From an uncultured Erysipelotrichaceae bacterium (lineage in GTDB: Bacteria > Bacillota_I > Bacilli_A > Erysipelotrichales > Coprobacillaceae), in assembly GCA_900317015.1 (NCBI GenBank), contig ONFH01000194.1:1-21101 (forward strand): DNA of 21,101 bases. Reading direction: 5' to 3'. Shown here in pieces: positions 1-6,429 of the stretch. The stretch's first letter is position 1, and each line of letters starts with the position of its first letter. The notes beneath the pieces are model-generated. The model saw only the letters and a list, made by a program, of their open reading frames with translations, was not told the DNA's origin and ran no database searches. The translations under genes and the position numbers were made by a program.

Positions 1-24
1 AATATTAAACGGAGGAATCAAAGT

Positions 25-714
25 ATGAAGAAATTAGGATTGATTGGTGGAATCGGTCCAGAATCGACGATCGTATATTATCGAGCTATTACTTCAGAAA
101 TTCAAAAGCTAACAGGCGAATTTCCAGAATTAGCCATTGAAAGCTTAAGTGTCTATAAGGTTTTAGATTACTGCAAAAATGAAGATTATGATGGATTGGC
201 TGCCTATTTATTAGAAGGCATCAACCATTTGGCCAGTGCGGGAGCTGATGTGGCCTGCTTTACTGGAATCACAGTCCATATCGTCTATGATGAAGTTGCT
301 AAGAAGTCACCTATTCCAATCATTTCGATGTTAGATAGTGCATCTGTTTATGCTCAGATGCATCATTTTAAGAAGGTTGCGTTACTAGGAACTTATGCGA
401 CAATGTCAGGAACATTCTTCCAGAACAGCTTTAAGCACTATGGCATCGAAGTTGTGACACCGATTGAAGCAGATATGAATTATATCAATGAGAAGATCTC
501 TACGGAATTAGAGGTTGGCGTCATCAATGAAGAAACAAGAAAACGTTTAGCGACGATCGCAAAGAAATTAGTGAAAGATACCAAGGCAGATGCTGTCGTC
601 TTAGGCTGTACGGAGCTGCCACTCATCTTAAATCAGCGACTTTTATCATGTCCTTGTATGGATGTCATGCAGATCCATATTGCCAAACTGATTCAAATTA
701 TACTTGAACGATAA
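25..714 (+). CDS. Aspartate/glutamate racemase family protein
   Basis: This 229-residue protein has the two-domain Asp/Glu racemase fold. It opens with the family's LGLIGGIGPEST loop (residues 4-15) and carries the C-terminal catalytic motif LGCTELPL with Cys195. Characterised members interconvert L- and D-aspartate or glutamate, without a cofactor, using two opposed catalytic residues, and so supply D-amino acids for the cell wall. The oddity is the first site. Where the family has C/T-N-T-x-H, this protein reads GITVH (residues 81-85), so the usual first acid/base Cys (or Thr) is Gly, with Thr80 and Cys78 nearby. Activity may therefore be one-sided or altered. The start is supported by GGAGG about nine bases upstream. 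A terminator follows the stop codon at once, so it appears to end its transcription unit; what lies before position 1 is unknown. The family call is firm; the substrate is not. Confidence 0.88.
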   Translation: MKKLGLIGGIGPESTIVYYRAITSEIQKLTGEFPELAIESLSVYKVLDYCKNEDYDGLAAYLLEGINHLASAGADVACFTGITVHIVYDEVAKKSPIPIISMLDSASVYAQMHHFKKVALLGTYATMSGTFFQNSFKHYGIEVVTPIEADMNYINEKISTELEVGVINEETRKRLATIAKKLVKDTKADAVVLGCTELPLILNQRLLSCPCMDVMQIHIAKLIQIILER

Positions 715-747
715 GGAGGAATCCCTCATGCAGGGACCTCCTTTTTT
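714..747 (+). terminator. Rho-independent terminator of the racemase gene
   Basis: AGGAGG pairs with CCTCCT and an inner TCCCT pairs with AGGGA around a CATGC loop, followed by six T. The stem begins inside the stop codon. On the minus strand the same hairpin lacks a good T-run, so it would end transcription of the convergent gene only weakly. Confidence 0.85.
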
Positions 748-754
748 GTAAGTG

Positions 755-1468
755 CTATTTGTTTAAATGGTTACGAAACGTTTGCGTGAGTGTTTGTGCT
801 TCATGAAGATCAGAAACCGGAACATTGAGCGAAGTAAGCACTTGATGATCAATGCACCATTCAAAACAAATGTGAGAAACAATAGAGTGATGATCATAGT
901 CACGTTTTGTGATAAAGCATTCTAGCCTGCTCGCTTCAAATGAGAAGGGCAGGGCCTTCGCTTCGATCTCACTTACATGAAGGAGTCTTTTCACAAGATC
1001 GGTGAATTCTTTGGATGTTGAGAGATCAACTTCAAAGCTGTTTCTGTTTTCTTTGGTGACAGGAAAGTGAGACCAATCCACATCGTGGAAAACATCAAAG
1101 GAAGCATGTCTCTGACTCTTCAAGTTGAGAAGGGCATGATAGCGATAAAAGAGGTCATCATCACTTAAGTAATTCTCACGAAAGTTCTGATCGATCATCA
1201 CGTGTCTAAGAAACTGATCATAAAGTGGGGCGTTGAAGTCTTTGATCTCCTGAATCCCATAAGAAGCAGGATCTTCTTTAAATAAGACGGCCGATAACTG
1301 AAACTGTTCGTAGACTAAGTCGAGCTCATGATTCTTATGGTTCTTAAGACGGTAAAACAATGTCTCATCTTTGACACCACATAAGAAGGAATCATAATTC
1401 CCATCATCTAAGGGATAGATACTAAATAAAGTCCAGTCTGAAGGATCTTTTAAAAACGTATTGATCAT
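755..1468 (-). CDS. Hypothetical protein, 237 aa
   Basis: I do not recognise this protein. It is soluble-looking, with no signal peptide or membrane segment, and rich in Asp, His, Phe and Leu. The start was moved from an upstream ATG at 1522 to the ATG at 1466-1468, because AAGGAAGTG lies just before it and a -10-like TACAAT lies between the two candidates. The earlier start would then fall upstream of the transcript. The protein begins MINTFLKDPSDWTLFSIYPL and ends FRNHLNK. It is convergent with the racemase gene and divergent from the nrnA-type gene. It shows no clear likeness to the paralogous family at 12198-18803. Reading-frame length and ribosome site make a real gene likely; its function is unknown. 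Confidence 0.7.
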   Translation of the reverse strand: MINTFLKDPSDWTLFSIYPLDDGNYDSFLCGVKDETLFYRLKNHKNHELDLVYEQFQLSAVLFKEDPASYGIQEIKDFNAPLYDQFLRHVMIDQNFRENYLSDDDLFYRYHALLNLKSQRHASFDVFHDVDWSHFPVTKENRNSFEVDLSTSKEFTDLVKRLLHVSEIEAKALPFSFEASRLECFITKRDYDHHSIVSHICFEWCIDHQVLTSLNVPVSDLHEAQTLTQTFRNHLNK

Positions 1469-1499
1469 AGTGAACACTTCCTTTCTTTTCTCTGATTCC

Positions 1500-1505
1500 A
1501 TTGTA
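1500..1505 (-). promoter_or_regulatory. Candidate -10 element for the gene ending at 755
   Basis: On the minus strand this reads TACAAT. A weak -35 (TTTTCT) lies 17 bases further upstream. Initiation about seven bases downstream would give a leader of roughly 25 nt containing AAGGAAGTG. This supports the start at 1468. Confidence 0.45.
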
Positions 1506-1674
1506 GGAACAATGAGAGACAAAGAAAAGAGGGAACAGATCCATTCGTATTTTGAATCCGTATTCCTCCTTCTCGTGACCGATTTTTGAAAAAGCTATTG
1601 ACAAAAAAGGAAAGCGATAAAGGTAAAAAATAAGCTGTTCTAAGCATATTGTTATGTTTCGAACAAGTGTGATG

Positions 1675-1683
1675 TGCTACAAT
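1675..1683 (+). promoter_or_regulatory. Extended -10 promoter of the nrnA-type gene
   Basis: The sequence TGCTACAAT combines a TGn extension with a good -10 hexamer; no convincing -35 lies 16-18 bases upstream. A transcript starting near 1690 would have only about 11 nt before the ATG at 1701, with AGGTGA at its very 5' end. An isolated TTGACA at 1598-1603 has no good partner at normal spacing. Confidence 0.5.
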
Positions 1684-1700
1684 ACGGCTAGGTGATATTT

Positions 1701-2648
1701 ATGGAACAGATTATTGAAATGATTAAAAAATATAAACAGATTCTTGTCTATCGACATGTCAATCCAGATATGGATGCTTTTGGAACACAGTTTGGTTTGA
1801 TCTTGTTCTTAAGAGAGAATTTCCCCGATAAAAATATTGTGGCGATGGGAGAATTTACAAGTAAGTTATTACCAATGTATCCCTTTGATCCAAAGACGAC
1901 AAAATATGAAAAGGAAGAGTCTTTAGGAATCGTCGTTGATACAGCAAATCGTGAACGTGTTGATGGTGATCTTTCTTTATGTAAAGAGATCATCAAGATC
2001 GATCATCATTTGATCGTTGATCAGTATGGTGATGTGAATATCGTTGATGATCATGCTTCATCTTGTGCACAGATCGTTGCTAACTTGATTGCCGAAGTCA
2101 GAGATGACTATAAGATGCCACAAGAGGCTGCTGAATGTCTTTATATCGGTATCGTTGGTGATTCCAACCGTTTCTTATATCGTAATACCGATGAAAGAAC
2201 ATTTAGAGCAGCTGCTTTCTTAGCAGGAACAAGGATCGATTTAGAAGCCATCTATCAAAAGATGTATATGAAGAAGGAAAAAGACTTGGCAGTGACAAAG
2301 TTCATTTTAAACAACTATCATTCGACAAGTCATATTGCTTATTATATTTTAACGGATGAAGACTTAAAGAATTTAGGCATCAGTCGTGAAGAGGGATCCG
2401 ACTATGTCAATACTTTAGCAAATATTGAAGAGTTTGAGATCTGGGTCGCTATTACGGAAAACCGTAAAGATCACAATGTGCGGGTGTCTTTACGTTCTCG
2501 TGAAGTACCAGTCAATACCGTGGCCAATGCCTTTCGTGGCGGTGGTCATGCGCTGGCTAGTGGAGCAACACTTGCTAGCTTTGATGAACTGCCAGACTTA
2601 CTTGAATCCTTAAAGGATGCCATTAAGTCTTATCATAATCAGGGCTAA
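1701..2648 (+). CDS. nrnA: DHH/DHHA1 phosphoesterase (oligoribonuclease/pAp phosphatase type)
   Basis: This 315-residue protein belongs to the DHH phosphoesterase superfamily. NrnA-type members degrade very short RNA oligomers and dephosphorylate pAp in the cytoplasm, using two divalent metal ions. Visible metal-binding motifs are RHVNPDMDAFG (His19, Asp23, Asp25), VVDTANRERVDG (Asp80) and KIDHH (Asp101-His102-His103). The C-terminal DHHA1 substrate-binding part carries FRGGGHALASGA, with GGGH at 280-283. Length and motif order fit NrnA; a c-di-AMP phosphodiesterase of the GdpP type is excluded because there are no membrane, PAS or GGDEF-like segments. The ATG at 1701 is preferred to the GTG at 1692 because AGGTGA (1690-1695) is correctly placed for it. 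The gene stands alone, with its own promoter and terminator. The exact substrate preference (nano-RNA, pAp or pApA) cannot be read from the sequence. Confidence 0.9.
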   Translation: MEQIIEMIKKYKQILVYRHVNPDMDAFGTQFGLILFLRENFPDKNIVAMGEFTSKLLPMYPFDPKTTKYEKEESLGIVVDTANRERVDGDLSLCKEIIKIDHHLIVDQYGDVNIVDDHASSCAQIVANLIAEVRDDYKMPQEAAECLYIGIVGDSNRFLYRNTDERTFRAAAFLAGTRIDLEAIYQKMYMKKEKDLAVTKFILNNYHSTSHIAYYILTDEDLKNLGISREEGSDYVNTLANIEEFEIWVAITENRKDHNVRVSLRSREVPVNTVANAFRGGGHALASGATLASFDELPDLLESLKDAIKSYHNQG

Positions 2649-2667
2649 TTTATAAGATTTTTAAAAA

Positions 2668-2708
2668 GGCGAAAGTTACTGAGAAGATCAGTGCTTTCGT
2701 CTTTTTTT
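2668..2708 (+). terminator. Rho-independent terminator after the nrnA-type gene
   Basis: A two-part stem pairs GGCGAAAG with CTTTCGTC and ACTGA with TCAGT, around a GAAGA loop. Seven T follow. Confidence 0.85.
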
Positions 2709-2761
2709 AAACACACAATGTTTGATGCAGACAATTGCCTCTTCAGGGTGCAAATGTATAT

Positions 2762-2790
2762 TTGTTTGTGAAAATAGGGGCGTTTATAGT
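2762..2790 (+). promoter_or_regulatory. Candidate promoter of the SGNH esterase gene
   Basis: A TTGTTT -35-like hexamer (2762-2767) is separated by 17 bases from TATAGT (2785-2790). Initiation near 2797 would leave a leader of about 115 nt, far longer than the 11-25 nt of other genes here. Confidence 0.45.
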
Positions 2791-2811
2791 ATAGGTGCAT
2801 GAGGAAGAACG

Positions 2812-2876
2812 CAGGTGATCCTTAGATTTCCTGAACGAACTTGCCTCTTCATATTCTTACCATGAGGATCGACCTG
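2812..2876 (+). promoter_or_regulatory. Possible structured leader upstream of the SGNH gene
   Basis: CAGGTGATCC (2812-2821) can pair with GGATCGACCTG (2866-2876) to form a ten-base-pair stem with one bulged base, enclosing about 44 nt. It lies between the candidate promoter and the ribosome site. No known riboswitch class was recognised, and there is no terminator-like T-run. Confidence 0.3.
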
Positions 2877-2911
2877 TGTAAATTCCTGAGCAAATGAAAG
2901 GGAGAGATACA

Positions 2912-3538
2912 ATGAGAATATTATGTATCGGCGATAGTAATACATGGGGATTTAATCCTGAAAATGGCTTATGTCACAAAAATAGATGGACAAGAGTTTT
3001 AATGAAACTGTTACTAGAGGATGAGATCATTGAAGAAGGATTAAATGGCAGAACATTCAATTCTGTGGATCCTTTTCATAAGGAACGCTGTGGCATCAAT
3101 GCCTTACCAGTGCTATTAAAGAGTCAGCAGCCAGTTGGTCTGGTGATCGTCATGTTAGGGACGAATGATTTAAAGAGCATGTTCCATGCCCGTGCAAAGA
3201 TGATTGCCTCGGGAGCACAGGAATTCATTCATACCATTAAGAACCCTTACTGGTATCGTTATCTCGTCCCTAAAGTCTTAATGATCTCACCCATCGTTTT
3301 AGATGATGAGATCGTTGAAAGAGAAGGACCTAGTGGGGATTTTGACGGTGAAAGTCTATTTCAGTCTCATCACTTAGCAGAAGAGTATGAAAAGGTCTGC
3401 CAAGCCAATCAGGTCGAATTTATGAATGCAGCGCAATATGCGCATGCTTCAAAGGCCGACTGTATTCATATGGATGAAGAGAATCATCATAAACTCGCTA
3501 TAGCTATCTGCAATAAGATCCATGAGATCCATGAATAA
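2912..3538 (+). CDS. SGNH/GDSL-family hydrolase (arylesterase-like)
   Basis: This 208-residue protein shows all SGNH blocks. Block I is IGDSNTWG with nucleophile Ser9. Block II is GLNGR, with Gly43 in the oxyanion-hole region. Block III is MLGTND with Asn85. Block V is DCIH with Asp183 and His186 completing the triad. Such enzymes cleave ester bonds of small acyl or aryl esters or remove acetyl groups from glycans. The motifs GDSNTWGF and EEGLNGRT point to the arylesterase/acyltransferase branch that also holds MsAcT. No signal peptide or membrane segment is present, so it should act in the cytoplasm. The ATG at 2912 is preferred to 2894 because AAAGGGAGAG sits immediately before it and the protein then begins exactly at the MRILCIGDS strand. 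The natural substrate is unknown. Confidence 0.88.
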   Translation: MRILCIGDSNTWGFNPENGLCHKNRWTRVLMKLLLEDEIIEEGLNGRTFNSVDPFHKERCGINALPVLLKSQQPVGLVIVMLGTNDLKSMFHARAKMIASGAQEFIHTIKNPYWYRYLVPKVLMISPIVLDDEIVEREGPSGDFDGESLFQSHHLAEEYEKVCQANQVEFMNAAQYAHASKADCIHMDEENHHKLAIAICNKIHEIHE

Positions 3539-3560
3539 AATGATAGAGAAGTGACATCAT

Positions 3561-3588
3561 CACTGTGTGAAAACGCAGCGGTGTTTTT
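3561..3588 (+). terminator. Probable terminator after the SGNH gene
   Basis: CACTGTGTG pairs with CGCAGCGGTG, using G-U pairs and one bulge, around an AAAA loop. Five T follow. The stem is less perfect than others in the window. Confidence 0.5.
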
Positions 3589-3734
3589 GCGTCTTCAAGT
3601 TTTACATATTGATCATAAAGCCGTTAACGATCATTCATGATTGAGACGTGAAAGATCCATGTTGACAAAGGGACAGGAAAATGCTTAGAAACACGCTATT
3701 GTCTTGAGGTTTGTGGTCAAAAGCGTCGTATTTA

Positions 3735-3743
3735 TGGTATAAT
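3735..3743 (+). promoter_or_regulatory. Extended -10 promoter of the seven-gene operon
   Basis: TGGTATAAT is a consensus -10 with a TGn extension. The best -35-like hexamer, TGGTCA (3714-3719), is 18 bases upstream and matches four of six consensus positions. Initiation near 3750 gives a leader of about 16 nt that begins close to AGGAGGTG. This is the only strong promoter seen before the operon, so it probably drives all genes to 12108. Confidence 0.65.
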
Positions 3744-3765
3744 GCAAAAATAGGAGGTGTGTCTC

Positions 3766-4458
3766 TTGAAATCAAAAATTATGATTGTTGATGACGAAGC
3801 GGACATTCGAGCATTAGTACGCTTCTATTTAGATAAAGAGGGTTTTCAGTGCATTGAAGCCAGTGGTGGAGAACAAGCCATTGAGATCGTTGAAAACCAG
3901 TATATAGATTTAGCGATTGTGGATGTCATGATGCCAGGCATGGATGGTTTCCAGTTAGTGGAAGAAATGCGACAGTATCGTGAAATTCCGGTCATTATGT
4001 TAACGGCTAAGTCCCAGTCAAAGGATAAGTTAAGAGGATTTTCCTTAGGTATTGATGATTATGTCACAAAACCATTCGATCCTGAAGAATTGTTAGCACG
4101 TATTCGTGTGATCTTAAAACGTTACAGTATCAATTCTTCTAATATCGTACAGATCGGTGATGTCATCTTTGATGGAGATAAATATGAAGTCAGATATAAG
4201 GATGAAACGATCCATCTGCCTTTAAAGCAGTTTGAGTTAGCTTTTGAACTGGCAAAAAATCCTAATCAGATTTTTACGCGTGAACAGCTCATTGAAAAGA
4301 TCTGGGGTATGGATTATGAAGGTTTCGATCGTACCGTCGATGTTCATATTAAACGTATTCGTGAGAACTTAGGTCACTTACCAGGCTTTAAAGTCGTCAC
4401 TGTTCGTGGTCTTGGTTATAAGTTAGAAGTCGATCCTGAGGTCAGTGGTAAGAAATGA
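3766..4458 (+). CDS. OmpR/PhoB-type response regulator
   Basis: The N-terminal receiver domain (about residues 3-118) has the acidic pocket Asp9-Asp10, phosphoacceptor Asp53 in IVDVMMPGMDG, Thr80 and Lys102 in TKPFD. The C-terminal winged-helix DNA-binding domain (about 130-228) has the typical FTREQLIEKIWG, DRTVDVHIKRIR and VVTVRGLGYKLE segments. It is therefore a transcription factor activated by phosphorylation from the kinase encoded next. The start chosen is TTG at 3766, eight bases after AGGAGG and directly before KSKIMIVDD; a GTG at 3757 lies inside the ribosome site itself and is unlikely. The stop overlaps the kinase start by ATGA. The regulon is unknown, though its own operon (which includes smc, ftsY and ffh) is an obvious candidate target. 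Confidence 0.93.
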   Translation: MKSKIMIVDDEADIRALVRFYLDKEGFQCIEASGGEQAIEIVENQYIDLAIVDVMMPGMDGFQLVEEMRQYREIPVIMLTAKSQSKDKLRGFSLGIDDYVTKPFDPEELLARIRVILKRYSINSSNIVQIGDVIFDGDKYEVRYKDETIHLPLKQFELAFELAKNPNQIFTREQLIEKIWGMDYEGFDRTVDVHIKRIRENLGHLPGFKVVTVRGLGYKLEVDPEVSGKK

Positions 4459-5849
4459 CGAAATCAATATATGGAAAGCTCTTCATTGGGTTCGTCTTAA
4501 CGATCGTGATCTCTTATGTGATCACTGGCTTTTTTGCGGTGCATCAAAGCCACAGTGATACGAAAAGAATTGCGGTCAAGGATCTGCAGCATTCCAGTTC
4601 TCATATTGTCGACCTGGTTGAACAGATCGATAGTAGTAAGCGAGATAAGATCTTAAAGAACTATGGGGAAGACTCAGATCTTAGATTTATGATCATCAGT
4701 GAGGACTATCATTTTAAAACATCAAATATCTCTCGGGATGTACGCTTTACCGACAAGGAAATTGCTTCTTTAAAAGCCAACGTTGGTAAGTCGATCGTCC
4801 ATAATGCGGGCACTAAGACTGCCTATGCCAAGTCTTATCAGATCAATAATACTGTGTATGTCGTGACGATCCAGAAGGATTCAAAGACAGTTCAGAAAGT
4901 CTATCTGATGTCTTATACATTATCTGGGATCATCTTATTTATTGCTGGATCATTAGTCTTCTTATTCGTCTCTGATTTGATCGTACGACCAATCTCAACG
5001 CTTACGAAGGCCACAAATGAATTAAGTAAAGGGAACTATAAAGTCCGTGTTAACTATGCTGGTAATGATGAGATCGCTCAGCTTTATAATTCCTTTAACC
5101 AGATGGCTGTGCAGTTAGATAAGCAGGAAGAAACCAGGCAGCAGTTCATCAGTGATGTCTCCCATGAATTCCAGACACCATTAACGGCCATCAGTGGTTT
5201 TGCTAATATCTTAAAGACAGAAAACTTACCAGATGATCAGCGTCAGAAGTATGCCGAGATCATCTTGAGCAATGCCAATCGTCTCTCTAAGCTTTCTAAG
5301 AATATGCTTCAATTATCATTACTAGAAGGCGAAGATATTCAGCTGGATATGGCACCATTCAATCTGATCATGCAGTTGAATCGTGTCATCGAAACACAGG
5401 ATTATTCTGCTTTATCAAAAGATATCGAGATCGAATTCATTAAGCCTCGTGGCGACATTATGGTCAACGGGGATGAGGCAAGAATGGAACAGGTCTGGAC
5501 GAACTTAATTAACAATGCCATCAAGTATACGAATGAACATGGTGTAATTACGGTAGAAGTGAAGAAATCAGGTGGCGATGTCATCGTCTCTGTTTCGGAT
5601 ACCGGTATTGGTATGAGCCAGGAAACAATCTCTCATATCTTTGAACGTTTCTATCGTGATGATAAGTCCCGTGCTATTGAAGGCAATGGCTTAGGCTTAT
5701 CGATCGTTGCGAGAATCATCGCCTTACATAAGTTTAAGATCGATGTGACATCACAGCTTGATGTCGGTACGACCTTCACAGTAAGAATGCCAATGTATTC
5801 AAAACGTCAGCGAGCAAGATTTAATACGAATGGCGGTAAAGAAGAATGA
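4455..5849 (+). CDS. Membrane sensor histidine kinase
   Basis: This 464-residue kinase should phosphorylate the response regulator encoded upstream. It has a first membrane helix (about 8-28), an extracytoplasmic sensor of about 120 residues (31-151), a second helix (about 152-175) and a HAMP segment (about 176-222). The HisKA helix carries the H-box SHEFQTPL with phosphoacceptor His237. The HATPase domain has its N-box at NLINNAIKY (Asn350, Asn354), G1 DTGIGM (Asp382), an F-box at FERFY, and G2 GNGLGLS (410-416). The H-box reads FQ where LR is commonest, a variation known in Firmicute kinases. The sensor domain gives no recognisable ligand class. The gene overlaps both neighbours by four bases (ATGA), so its translation is coupled to the regulator before it and to the phosphoribosyltransferase after it. 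Confidence 0.93.
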   Translation: MTKSIYGKLFIGFVLTIVISYVITGFFAVHQSHSDTKRIAVKDLQHSSSHIVDLVEQIDSSKRDKILKNYGEDSDLRFMIISEDYHFKTSNISRDVRFTDKEIASLKANVGKSIVHNAGTKTAYAKSYQINNTVYVVTIQKDSKTVQKVYLMSYTLSGIILFIAGSLVFLFVSDLIVRPISTLTKATNELSKGNYKVRVNYAGNDEIAQLYNSFNQMAVQLDKQEETRQQFISDVSHEFQTPLTAISGFANILKTENLPDDQRQKYAEIILSNANRLSKLSKNMLQLSLLEGEDIQLDMAPFNLIMQLNRVIETQDYSALSKDIEIEFIKPRGDIMVNGDEARMEQVWTNLINNAIKYTNEHGVITVEVKKSGGDVIVSVSDTGIGMSQETISHIFERFYRDDKSRAIEGNGLGLSIVARIIALHKFKIDVTSQLDVGTTFTVRMPMYSKRQRARFNTNGGKEE

Positions 5850-6418
5850 AAGAATTAGAAGAAAGAATTTTAAAAGATGGGCATGTGATCATGCCCGATA
5901 TCTTAAAAGTGGATAGTTTCCTGAACCATCAGATCGATGTGGCTTTATTTGAAAAGATGGGAGCAGAATTCAAAAAACGCTTTGCCAATAAACAGATCAA
6001 TAAGATCTTGACGATTGAGTCAAGCGGCATTGGTGTGGCAGTGATGGCAGCTCGTTATTTTGATTATGTACCAGTCGTCTTTGTCAAAAAAGCCAACTCT
6101 AAGATCTTAAATGACGGAGTCTATCATACCAAGGTCCACTCCTTTACAAAAGACAATGACTATGATGCACAGGTTTCTAAGAATTACTTAAGTGATCAGG
6201 ATCATGTGCTCATCATTGATGACTTTTTAGCAAACGGCGCCGCTGCCTCTGGCATGATTGCATTATGTAAGCAGGCCGGGGCGACTGTTGAAGGTGTGGG
6301 CATCGTTATTGAAAAAGGATTCCAGCCCGGACGTCAGGTGCTCGAAGCACAGGGCGTACAGGTGGAATCACTGGCAATCATTGACCATTTTGCAAATGGT
6401 CAGGTCGTATTTCAATAG
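5846..6418 (+). CDS. xpt: Xanthine phosphoribosyltransferase
   Basis: This enzyme transfers the ribose-phosphate of PRPP to xanthine, giving XMP for guanine nucleotide salvage. At 190 residues it matches the Firmicute Xpt length, and it carries hallmark segments: ILKVDSFLNHQID near the N-terminus, TIESSGIG (56-63), LSDQDHVLIIDDFLANG (the PRPP-binding loop, about 115-131) and IVIEKGFQPGR. It is cytosolic and normally dimeric. In Bacillus xpt sits with a xanthine permease under a guanine riboswitch. Here it starts inside the kinase stop codon (ATGA) and precedes smc by 11 bases, so there is no room for a riboswitch and no permease is nearby. Its expression must follow the operon promoter. The identification is strong; why it is coupled to a two-component system is unexplained. 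Confidence 0.93.
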   Translation: MKELEERILKDGHVIMPDILKVDSFLNHQIDVALFEKMGAEFKKRFANKQINKILTIESSGIGVAVMAARYFDYVPVVFVKKANSKILNDGVYHTKVHSFTKDNDYDAQVSKNYLSDQDHVLIIDDFLANGAAASGMIALCKQAGATVEGVGIVIEKGFQPGRQVLEAQGVQVESLAIIDHFANGQVVFQ

Positions 6419-6429
6419 AAAGGAAAGAC

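Noticed and set aside
755..1468. The minus-strand hypothetical gene as a fifth family member.
   Set aside because: None of the family landmarks (IDHxKIN, CDYDEK, YTPVLDYMRK) is present, so similar length and Asp/His richness alone are not enough.
3662..3667. TTGACA as -35 for the operon.
   Set aside because: There is no acceptable -10 at 16-18 bases (TTAGAA at best), and the extended -10 at 3735 is much better placed.
5780..5850. Guanine riboswitch expected before xpt.
   Set aside because: xpt starts inside the kinase stop codon, and no purine aptamer pattern is present in the upstream coding sequence.
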